This document shows positions 55,886 to 62,942 of a stretch of 64,000 nucleotides of DNA, one piece after another. Every line of letters starts with the position of its first letter. The first letter of the stretch is position 1. A program made the position numbers and the translations under genes. Source of the DNA: Vibrio quintilis. Its GTDB lineage: Bacteria; Pseudomonadota; Gammaproteobacteria; Enterobacterales; Vibrionaceae. The notes beneath the pieces are model-generated. The model made no database searches. It saw only the letters and a list, made by a program, of their open reading frames with translations, and was not told where the DNA came from. Location: NCBI RefSeq assembly GCF_024529975.1, contig NZ_AP024897.1, positions 1,984,001-2,048,000 of the forward strand, read 5' to 3'.

Positions 55886-56112
55886 TTCTCTCCTCTGTCC
55901 TTTTGCCTGAGAGTTTCACCCCATGATCATCATGGGACTTGCTCCTTCGGCGACCGATTCAACGGTTCTCTCCAGAGGTTCCTCCGGCTACAGTCCTCGT
56001 ATACTGCTAAGATCAACAGATCCCAGAGTGATACACCTGAAAGATTTACTTCTTCGGCGGGTTTGTGTTGCCTTGTTTGTTAAAACCAGGTTAACAACCT
56101 CTCTCCTGTAGC
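55886..56112 (-). promoter_or_regulatory. Tandem glycine riboswitch
   Basis: Read on the minus strand. Aptamer 1 spans 56112-55987; its P1 stem is GCTACAG (56112-56106) with CTGTAGC (55993-55987), and the core GCCGAAGAAGTAA is followed by TCTTTCAGG. Aptamer 2 spans about 55980-55886; P1 is CCTCTG with CAGAGG, with the core CGCCGAAGGAGCAAG and ACTCTCAGGCAAAAGGACAG. Both match the glycine riboswitch consensus. It lies 115 bases before the symporter start, so glycine binding controls its expression; whether ON or OFF depends on the expression platform, which I could not fold with confidence. Confidence 0.93.
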
Positions 56113-56293
56113 TTTCACCGGAACAATCGTCTTAAATTGACGATTGCGGAAAATACTAATCCAAAAAAAATGTGATGTCATCAACAAAATCGGCTGTAAT
56201 GGATAAAAACAGAAGAATTCATGTTTTATCAGAGATTCTCTGACCTTAAATAAAAGAATCATGGTATAAAAACAAAAAATAAGGCGGCAATGT

Positions 56294-56449
56294 ATGGTTA
56301 AGCTGATAGTAATTGTTGTGTTACTCGCGCTTGTATACATTTTGAGATACAAAACCAGTGAAGAGAGACAAAAAGTTGCGGTGATAACCATTGTCGGGGC
56401 TTTTGCTATTTATCTGGTTACAGTCGTTGTGATGGAATTAATGCATTAA
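56294..56449 (+). CDS. 51-residue membrane protein
   Basis: A short frame of 51 residues with two transmembrane helices (about 2-17, 28-48; VKLIVIVVLLALVYILRY and a VAVITIVGAFAIYLV stretch) joined by a charged turn (KTSEERQK). AAGGCGG precedes ATG 56294 at good spacing. It ends 15 bases before the next gene, so the two are probably cotranscribed. The family is not recognised. Confidence 0.72.
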   Translation: MVKLIVIVVLLALVYILRYKTSEERQKVAVITIVGAFAIYLVTVVVMELMH

Positions 56450-56464
56450 TGAAGTGGAGTATTT

Positions 56465-57199
56465 GTGGATAATCAACCTGATGATTTAGATGAAGATGTT
56501 GTTGTTATCGAGCAAAAAGATAAGAAATCATATCTTTATATCGGTCTGGCGGCTGTTTTAGGGATTGCGGTTGGTGGCTTAATCGGTGGCTCTGTTTCTT
56601 CTCAGCAATGGAAACCTGCTTATCAGGAGCTTGAGGCCCGTTATCAAAAGCTGGAAACAAAAATGCAGGAAGAACGGGCAGCGGCTAAACAGGAAGAAAA
56701 AGAGAAGTTCAGTCAACTAAAAGAAGAGTTTGCGAAAAAGCTGGAAGAAGAGAAAGCCGGTTATGCTGAGAAATCAGACCTGGTTCAGGCACAGATTACG
56801 GCGCTGAAGCAGGAAAAAGAAGCCCTGGAAACTCAGTTGAAAACACAGACAAAACAGATCAATCAGGTGACAGAGCGTAACGACAAGCTCAACCGGCAGA
56901 CTGGTTTGCAGGCTTCCTTGTTTGAACGTTCACGGGAGTTGTTCCAGCGCGAGTTTAAGATCAAACAGTCTCTGGAAGCCCTGCAAAAAGAGCAGGAAGC
57001 GCTGGTTAAAAAAGAGAAAGCACTGAAAAAAGAGTGTAACGATTATCTTGAAGGTTCATCATGGGATGCCCGCTCTGATTCATGTAATCAGCAGGATGCT
57101 ACCAATGAGCGGCTGGGCAAAGTCAGACAGCTAATCCGGGTACATAAAATGGACCTGAAGCAGATACAGTCGATTGCTGATGAGTTGGGTGTGGATTAA
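56465..57199 (+). CDS. Membrane-anchored coiled-coil protein
   Basis: 244 residues. An acidic N-terminal 20 residues is followed by one transmembrane helix (about 23-44, YLYIGLAAVLGIAVGGLIGG) and a long charged coiled coil (about 50-190), then a small C-terminal region with two cysteines. GTG start behind GTGGAG. Function unknown; it may act as a spacer or scaffold with the 51-residue protein encoded upstream. A terminator follows. Confidence 0.75.
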   Translation: MDNQPDDLDEDVVVIEQKDKKSYLYIGLAAVLGIAVGGLIGGSVSSQQWKPAYQELEARYQKLETKMQEERAAAKQEEKEKFSQLKEEFAKKLEEEKAGYAEKSDLVQAQITALKQEKEALETQLKTQTKQINQVTERNDKLNRQTGLQASLFERSRELFQREFKIKQSLEALQKEQEALVKKEKALKKECNDYLEGSSWDARSDSCNQQDATNERLGKVRQLIRVHKMDLKQIQSIADELGVD

Positions 57200-57262
57200 A
57201 TGACGTTTTCCGGATAAATCTTTCTCTGAAATATTCATAATATCAATCATATCTTGAATGAA

Positions 57263-57293
57263 GCGAGCCCGGATGATTGGGCCCGCTTTTTTT
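57263..57293 (+). terminator. Terminator of the coiled-coil gene
   Basis: GCGAGCCC pairs with GGGCCCGC (one A-C mismatch) across an eight-base loop and is followed by seven T. The IS200-type element begins a few bases later. Confidence 0.82.
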
Positions 57294-57358
57294 GTGGATA
57301 GAAAACCCCCAGCTAGGCTGGGGGTTCCGTAAAGCTTACAGCTATAAGTCAGTTATAA

Positions 57359-57432
57359 AACCCCTTTCAATTTGTTAGAAATATCTTGTGGTCTGGCAAC
57401 TACAAGAGTTAAACAAAAATTGAAAGGGGGTC
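57359..57432 (+). promoter_or_regulatory. RBS-sequestering hairpin of the IS200 transposase
   Basis: CCCCTTTCAATTT pairs perfectly with AAATTGAAAGGGG, which includes the AAAGGGGG ribosome binding site of tnpA. A second inner stem (TCTTGT with ACAAGA) extends it. This is the known translational block of IS200, which keeps transposition rare. Confidence 0.88.
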
Positions 57433-57435
57433 CCA

Positions 57436-57894
57436 ATGGGGGACGAAAAAAGCTTAGCGCACACTCGATGGAATTGTAAATATCACATAGTATTCGCCCC
57501 GAAATATAGAAGGCAGGTGTTCTATGGTGAAAAACGCAGAGCAGTTGGTGAAATACTGCGAAAATTATGTGAATGGAAAAATGTGAACATTGTTGAGGCA
57601 GAATGCTGTGTAGATCATGTCCACATGCTTTTGGAAATACCACCAAAGATGAGCGTTTCAGGATTTATGGGGTATCTAAAAGGAAAAAGTAGCTTGATGT
57701 TATATGAGCAATTTGGAGATTTGAAGTTCAAATATCGTAATCGTGAATTTTGGTGTCGAGGTTATTATGTGGATACGGTAGGTAAAAATACCGGCAAGAT
57801 CCAAAATTACATCCAACACCAGTTAGAACAGGATAAATTGGGAGAGCAGCTGTCGATCCCATATTCAGGTAGCCCGTTTACGGGCCGTAAGTAA
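57436..57894 (+). CDS. tnpA: IS200-type transposase TnpA (Y1 HUH)
   Basis: 152 residues, full length. HUH motif in VDHVHMLLEIP (His-x-His near residue 60), catalytic tyrosine in the CRGYYVDTVGKNTG segment near residue 115. It moves single-stranded DNA. The frame is intact with no internal stop, so it may still be active, though translation is strongly restrained. Confidence 0.95.
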   Translation: MGDEKSLAHTRWNCKYHIVFAPKYRRQVFYGEKRRAVGEILRKLCEWKNVNIVEAECCVDHVHMLLEIPPKMSVSGFMGYLKGKSSLMLYEQFGDLKFKYRNREFWCRGYYVDTVGKNTGKIQNYIQHQLEQDKLGEQLSIPYSGSPFTGRK

Positions 57895-58173
57895 TAGTAA
57901 TATGCAAATGTCAGATCACTATGCGCCTGCTAGGGCGCTGCTGGTAGGAGAGCCTTATAGGCGCATATGAAAAACCTCCGGCTATGCCGGAGGATTCTTT
58001 TTTTAAACGGAGCTTTTTGTGCATGATTTTGGTGCAATGTGCTGTACTTTGGCTCATCAAACCTGAGAATATCGCAGCTGTTTCTCATAAAGTGCTATAA
58101 AATCCTTTCGGTATATTTATTGCTGTCATCTATATTAATAATTAACTGCAAAAAATTATCCCGGATTTAGCCT

Positions 58174-59127
58174 ATGAAAATTAGTGTCATTGGAGCAGGT
58201 GCTGTTGGTGTCGGCGTCTGTAATTATATTTTAACGCTCGGTAGTGCCAGTGAACTGGTTCTGTTTGATCGGAATTTAACCAAAGCTGAGGCCGAAGTTT
58301 ACGATTTTCAACATACAGCGGCACTCACTTTTTCAAAAAATACCTGCATTATTCCCGCTGACAGTTATCAGGCATTAGCTGATTCTTCAATTGTGGTGAT
58401 TACTGCCGGCGCACAGATTAAAACAGGGCAGAACCGTCTTGATTTGGCAGAAGAAAACAGCCAGATCGGGGTAGAAATTGCCAAGCATGTGGAAAAGGTT
58501 GCGCCGGATGCAATTCTGATTGTTGTGACCAATCCCTGTGACATTGTCACACATTTCATTGTTGCCAATACAGGCTATGATCCGTCAAAGGTGATCAGCA
58601 CGGGGTGTGTGATTGATACGGCCCGTCTGATGACGATTATCGCTAACCGGGTCAATCTTGATCCTAAAAACATCTTTGGTTACGTGTTGGGCGAACACGG
58701 CAGTCACTGCTTTACACCAAAAAGCCTGATTAGCATTGCCGGGCAGCCTGCTGATTATTACTGTGATATCAACCGGTTACCTAAAATTGATGCCGATGAT
58801 TTACTTCAGTGTGTGAAACAGGCCGGGTTCGAGATTTTCAACCGTAAGCAAAATACAACCCATGGGATTGCTGCCAGTGTTTTCAGAATTATTCAGGCGA
58901 TCACGATTAATGAGCGTTCTATCTTACCCGTCGGCACATTACTTCGTGGAGAATATGATTTATCGGATGTAGCGCTCAGTCTGCCGACGATTGTCGGTAA
59001 GAATGGCGCAGAGTCAATTTTAATTCATCCATTTACCGGTGATGAGCTGGAAACATTACAACTGATTGCTGAGTCAATGAAGCAGCAGGTACTTGATGTC
59101 AAACTCAAAAGTGGGCTATTGCATTAA
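58174..59127 (+). CDS. Lactate/malate dehydrogenase-family 2-hydroxyacid dehydrogenase
   Basis: 317 residues. GAGAVG (residues 7-12) and Asp32 bind NAD. The catalytic set is present: Arg88 (RLDL; Arg109 in LDH numbering), Asp147 and Arg150 (IDTAR; 168 and 171), and His174 (GEHGSH; 195). The specificity position equivalent to residue 102 is Ile82; lactate dehydrogenases have Gln and malate dehydrogenases Arg there. The enzyme may therefore act on another 2-oxoacid, perhaps one with an apolar side chain. It lies alone after the IS element. Confidence 0.85.
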   Translation: MKISVIGAGAVGVGVCNYILTLGSASELVLFDRNLTKAEAEVYDFQHTAALTFSKNTCIIPADSYQALADSSIVVITAGAQIKTGQNRLDLAEENSQIGVEIAKHVEKVAPDAILIVVTNPCDIVTHFIVANTGYDPSKVISTGCVIDTARLMTIIANRVNLDPKNIFGYVLGEHGSHCFTPKSLISIAGQPADYYCDINRLPKIDADDLLQCVKQAGFEIFNRKQNTTHGIAASVFRIIQAITINERSILPVGTLLRGEYDLSDVALSLPTIVGKNGAESILIHPFTGDELETLQLIAESMKQQVLDVKLKSGLLH

Positions 59128-59137
59128 GATACCTATT

Positions 59138-59163
59138 GATAATGAGACCTTTTCTCATTAAGA
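59138..59163 (+). promoter_or_regulatory. Fur-box-like palindrome before the TonB2 operon
   Basis: TAATGAGA-CCTTT-TCTCATTA (59140-59160) is a perfect 8-5-8 palindrome resembling the Fur box, with AATGAGA half-sites. It lies just before the proposed start of the first gene of an iron-related TonB operon. Confidence 0.6.
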
Positions 59164-59195
59164 TGATTGAAATTTTGTTCCGGCCCCCAGCAAAT

Positions 59196-59984
59196 ATGAA
59201 TCGTCGTAAATATAGTGTGAGTCTTAAATATAGTGTGGTATGTCTGGCTGCGGTGACAGCTGTTTCTGTGTCAGCCGCCAGTCAGTTTGACAAGGCAAAG
59301 TCAGTTCAGACACAAACGAACCGGGCTTCAGCAAAAAGTCAGCAGGTGATCGATAAAAGTGCCTCGGCTTCAATCTCATTAAAAACTGAGATTGAACAGC
59401 TGAATGAAGAGATCCGGAACCTGACCGTTTACCGTGATCACCTGGATGCACTGGTTCAAAACCAGAATGAAGAAGCCCGCAACCTCAACAGCCAAATCTC
59501 CGGAATCAAGCAAACCCGTCAGGGAATTGTGCCCCTGATGTATCAGATGATTGATGGGCTGAGTGAGACGATTGCCGGGGATAAACCGCTGCGGATAAGT
59601 CAGCGCCATCAACGGGTTTCTGAACTGAAAAAACTGATGACCAGAGCCGACATCAGTGAAGCAGAGAAGTACCGGAGAATTCTGGATGCTTATCAGATAG
59701 AGCTCGATTACGGCAATAAAATTGCGACTTATCAGGATGAAATATCTTTATCCGGTCAAGCGTCAGTGGCAGCTGACATTTTGTATCTCGGGCGTCTGGC
59801 ACTCCTTGCGCGAAGCCCTGATCATCAACGATTCTGGTCATGGGATATTCAGTCTGGCCAGTGGATTGAAGGCGATCTGTCTTATTTAACAGATATCAAT
59901 CAGGCATATAGTCTGGCAAATCATCAGACAGCCCCGGGTTTGTTAACTGTTCCTGTTTCATTAGTGACTCCGGAGGCGTTGTAA
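59196..59984 (+). CDS. DUF3450 periplasmic coiled-coil protein of the TonB2 cluster
   Basis: 262 residues from ATG 59196. A signal peptide (MNRRKYSVSLKYSVVCLAAVTAVSVSA) is followed by a coiled coil (about 30-110) and a globular DUF3450 domain (RVSELKKLMTRADISEAEKYRRILDAYQIE). In vibrios this gene precedes ttpC in the TonB2 operon; its role there is in energy transfer across the periplasm. The frame is open to 59136, but the Fur-like palindrome lies within that extension, so I take the shorter start. It ends one base before ttpC. Confidence 0.85.
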   Translation: MNRRKYSVSLKYSVVCLAAVTAVSVSAASQFDKAKSVQTQTNRASAKSQQVIDKSASASISLKTEIEQLNEEIRNLTVYRDHLDALVQNQNEEARNLNSQISGIKQTRQGIVPLMYQMIDGLSETIAGDKPLRISQRHQRVSELKKLMTRADISEAEKYRRILDAYQIELDYGNKIATYQDEISLSGQASVAADILYLGRLALLARSPDHQRFWSWDIQSGQWIEGDLSYLTDINQAYSLANHQTAPGLLTVPVSLVTPEAL

Positions 59985-59985
59985 T

Positions 59986-61365
59986 ATGTTGAGTTATCGT
60001 CATTTATATCGCTCCATTGCTTTGTTTATCCTGAGCCAGGTTTCTTTGGCAGGCCTGGTTTCCTATAGCTACGCAACCGATCAGCTGGTGAATAAAGCGG
60101 TTCAGCAACAGAAGCAGGAAAGCCGGCATAACGATCAGCGGGAAGCGGGCTTTAAACAGACAGAGAAATCACTGAAGGCGACAAGAAATACGCTGGCAAA
60201 TGAAAAGATAAAATTACAGCAACAGATCGATTCTTTGTCCGCACAATTTAGTGACAATGAGTCACAACTTTCACATCTCGAAGAGAAATTAAGGCTGGAG
60301 ACCGGTTCACTTGGTGAGGTTTTTGGCGTTGTCAGACAAAATGCGAAAAACCTTCAGTCTTATATAAACCGGTCAATTACTCAGGCAGACCGGCACCAGT
60401 ACTCTCCGGCAGTGGAAGCGATTGTCGCGGCGAAAACCCTGCCTTCATTACCGCAGTTACATGGTTTGTGGCAAAGTTTCGCTGAGCAAATCAGAGCTTC
60501 GGAAGAAATATCCCGGATCAGGGTTCCTTTCATTGATCATTCCGGTGAAAAGCATCAGGTTGAAGCTGTCAGGCTCGGTGCGTTTGGCTTGGTGACATCG
60601 CAGGGATATGTTGCATGGGAACCACATAAACAGGTCGTAATGTCATACCTGAAACAACCTGAAGATGGCCCGGTACTCGGGCAGATTTCCGGCTTACTTT
60701 CCGGGCAGACACAAGTTGTGCGGATTGACCCGTCGAAAGGTGCTTTACTGGCTCAGCTGGCGAATGTGCCGGATCTGATGGACCGGGTGAAATCCGGTGG
60801 CGTTGTTGGCTATATTATCTTGACAATTCTGGCGATCGGGTTGCTGATTGCGCTCGTCCGCGGCACGATTTTGCTGGTTATCCGCCAGAAAATAAAAGCT
60901 CAGCTCCGGCATCCTGAAACCCCGGGTAATAACCCGCTGGGACGTATTTTAGGTGTATATGATCAGGAAAAACACCGCAATGTCGAAGCGTTGGAATTGC
61001 GTTTACTTGAGGCGGTCATGGATGAACAGGTCCACCTGGAAAAAGGACTGTCCATGTTAAAACTTTTGGCGGCACTGGCACCGATGCTGGGATTACTTGG
61101 TACTGTGACCGGGATGATCGAAACATTTCAGGTGATTACCCAGTTTGGCAATGGTGACCCGAAAGTAATGGCCGGCGGGATTTCCATGGCGCTGGTCACG
61201 ACCGTTCTCGGGCTGATTTCAGCAATGCCAATGCTGTTGGCACATAATATTTTGTCATCTCAGGCTGAAAGTATTCGCATGATCCTTGAGAAACAAGGCA
61301 TTGCGATTGTTGCAACGCAGGCAGAAAAAGACATCGTGGCTGAAACCCGGGCACAGGTTGCCTGA
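59986..61365 (+). CDS. ttpC: TtpC, TonB2-complex ExbB-like proton channel subunit
   Basis: 459 residues. A signal peptide (about 1-30) is followed by a periplasmic coiled coil (about 35-110), a linker domain, then a MotA/TolQ/ExbB domain with three membrane helices (from about 265), including LKLLAALAPMLGLLGTVTGMIETF. TtpC is required with ExbB2, ExbD2 and TonB2 for siderophore uptake in Vibrio. It ends one base before exbB2. Confidence 0.93.
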   Translation: MLSYRHLYRSIALFILSQVSLAGLVSYSYATDQLVNKAVQQQKQESRHNDQREAGFKQTEKSLKATRNTLANEKIKLQQQIDSLSAQFSDNESQLSHLEEKLRLETGSLGEVFGVVRQNAKNLQSYINRSITQADRHQYSPAVEAIVAAKTLPSLPQLHGLWQSFAEQIRASEEISRIRVPFIDHSGEKHQVEAVRLGAFGLVTSQGYVAWEPHKQVVMSYLKQPEDGPVLGQISGLLSGQTQVVRIDPSKGALLAQLANVPDLMDRVKSGGVVGYIILTILAIGLLIALVRGTILLVIRQKIKAQLRHPETPGNNPLGRILGVYDQEKHRNVEALELRLLEAVMDEQVHLEKGLSMLKLLAALAPMLGLLGTVTGMIETFQVITQFGNGDPKVMAGGISMALVTTVLGLISAMPMLLAHNILSSQAESIRMILEKQGIAIVATQAEKDIVAETRAQVA

Positions 61366-61366
61366 T

Positions 61367-61906
61367 ATGGAAACAGTGGCAACATTTATACAACATGCCT
61401 TTTTACCGCTCAACCGTTTTATGGCTCAGGGCGGGCCGGTTTTATGGTGGCTGGGATGTTTTGTTTGTATCAGCTGGATGCTGGTGATTGAACGCTTAAT
61501 CTATATTTTTATTGATTTTCCGAAACAGTATCAGCACTGGACTACGATCTGGATGGCAAGGCGTGAGCATACATCCTGGTATGCGCATGCGATTCGTGAT
61601 GGCTGGCTGGGAGAGGCACATCAGGGACTTTATCATCATTTGGGTCTGATCAAAGTGATTGTGGCGATATGTCCGATGCTTGGACTACTCGGCACCGTGA
61701 CGGGGATGATTTCAGTCTTTGATGTCATGGCGACTCAGGGAAGCAGTAACCCCAAACTGATGGCGTCAGGGATTTCACTGGCCACACTACCAACAATGGC
61801 CGGCATGGTTGCAGCGCTGGCCGGTATGTTTATTCATTCCCGGTTGTTGAAAAAATGCCGGAAACTAGAACTGAAACTGGAAAAATCTTTAAGGAGCCGG
61901 GTGTGA
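61367..61906 (+). CDS. exbB2: ExbB2 proton channel subunit
   Basis: 179 residues with three membrane helices and the signature ICPMLGLLGTVTGMISVF. ATG 61367 lies one base after the ttpC stop; the frame is open further back only inside ttpC. It overlaps exbD2 by four bases (GTGA). Confidence 0.94.
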   Translation: METVATFIQHAFLPLNRFMAQGGPVLWWLGCFVCISWMLVIERLIYIFIDFPKQYQHWTTIWMARREHTSWYAHAIRDGWLGEAHQGLYHHLGLIKVIVAICPMLGLLGTVTGMISVFDVMATQGSSNPKLMASGISLATLPTMAGMVAALAGMFIHSRLLKKCRKLELKLEKSLRSRV

Positions 61907-62307
61907 GACTAGGCAGACGTCCGGAAAAGCAGGATGAAGCGCAGATTGATCTGACTTCTATGCTGGACATAGTATTTATCATGTTAATTTTCTTTATCGT
62001 GACCAGTTCATTTGTCCGTGAATCGGGTGTGGAAGTTGACCGTCCTCAGGCTTCTCATGCCGTCGCGCAAAAACAGGCCGGGATTTTTATTGCTATTACA
62101 GCCGCGAATGATATTTATATTGATAAGAAAATTGTTGATATTGACAGTGTCAGGGCGGCACTGGAAAAAATGTTGCTGGATAAACCGGATGCCTCTTTAG
62201 TTATTCAGGCTGATCGCCATGCCTACAATGGGACTGTGATTCAGGTGATGGATGCAGCCAAAGGGGCCGGGATAAAACGGATTGCTTTAGCTGCGGAGAA
62301 ATCCTGA
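61903..62307 (+). CDS. exbD2: ExbD2 energy-transducing subunit
   Basis: 134 residues. The single membrane helix carries the essential aspartate in IDLTSMLDIVFIMLIFFIVTSSF, followed by the periplasmic domain. GTG 61903 follows AAGGAG by six bases and overlaps the exbB2 stop. It overlaps tonB2 by one base (TGATG). Confidence 0.94.
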   Translation: MRLGRRPEKQDEAQIDLTSMLDIVFIMLIFFIVTSSFVRESGVEVDRPQASHAVAQKQAGIFIAITAANDIYIDKKIVDIDSVRAALEKMLLDKPDASLVIQADRHAYNGTVIQVMDAAKGAGIKRIALAAEKS

Positions 62308-62942
62308 TGGTACGCTGGATAGCTGCAATCCCGCTGGCTCTGTTTGTCTCATTAACTCTGTTCAGTTTTATGGCGTGGATGGTCGACAATGGCGTTCACC
62401 GGGCAGCTGAACAGCAGCCCGCCTTACGCTTTAATATGTTTATGACTGAAAAACAGGAAACATTGCAGAGAAGACAGCGGGCCGTGCCTGAACAACCTGA
62501 ACTACCGAAGGTGCCAAAGATGGCTCCCTCGGCGACATTGCAGACACCTCAGCCGGTCACTCAGGTGTCTGCCGCATTGGATCTGCCGGCTTCCGGTGTT
62601 GATACCAGCATCCACGGTATCCGGATTAGCGGACTGACATTATCCTCTGGCATCGGGAATACCGGTTCTCAGCAGGCAATCGCTCTGTATCAGGTGAAGC
62701 CGCAATATCCGGCCCGGGCTCTGAGACGAAATATTGAAGGGACAGTCACATTGCAGTTTGATATTGATGAGTCAGGAAAAGCCAAAAATATCCGGGTGAT
62801 CAATAGTCAGCCGGGGCGAATTTTTGATCGCTCAGCCCGCAGAGCAATCAGCCGGTGGAAATTTAAGCCAAGAGTGGTCAATGGTAAAACCGTGAGGCAG
62901 CAGGGAATGACGCAAACCATCAAGTTTGAGATAGAAAAATGA
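62307..62942 (+). CDS. tonB2: TonB2 energy transducer
   Basis: 211 residues: an N-terminal membrane helix (about 4-25), a short proline-rich spacer (about 60-90) and the C-terminal TonB domain with YPARALRRNIEGTVTLQFDID and RAISRWKFKP. It carries proton-motive energy to outer-membrane siderophore receptors. The spacer is short, as in Vibrio TonB2. It overlaps the TPR gene by four bases (ATGA). Confidence 0.94.
   Translation: MVRWIAAIPLALFVSLTLFSFMAWMVDNGVHRAAEQQPALRFNMFMTEKQETLQRRQRAVPEQPELPKVPKMAPSATLQTPQPVTQVSAALDLPASGVDTSIHGIRISGLTLSSGIGNTGSQQAIALYQVKPQYPARALRRNIEGTVTLQFDIDESGKAKNIRVINSQPGRIFDRSARRAISRWKFKPRVVNGKTVRQQGMTQTIKFEIEK

Larger units (their letters stand above)
57301..58003 (+). 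mobile_element. IS200-type insertion sequence (IS200/IS605 family)
   Basis: About 700 bp, the size of IS200/IS1541. Left end: a hairpin AACCCCCAGC-TAG-GCTGGGGGTT (57304-57326). A 13-bp stem (57361-57373 with 57417-57429) hides the tnpA ribosome binding site. Then tnpA, a hairpin TATGCGCCT...AGGCGCATA (57919-57966), and a right-end hairpin CCTCCGGC-TAT-GCCGGAGG with a T-run. There are no terminal inverted repeats or target duplication, as expected for this family. Exact ends are uncertain by a few bases. Confidence 0.88.

Noticed and set aside
57353..57646. 97-codon minus-strand frame opposite tnpA
   Set aside because: IS200 elements express an antisense RNA here, but no protein is known or suggested by this frame.
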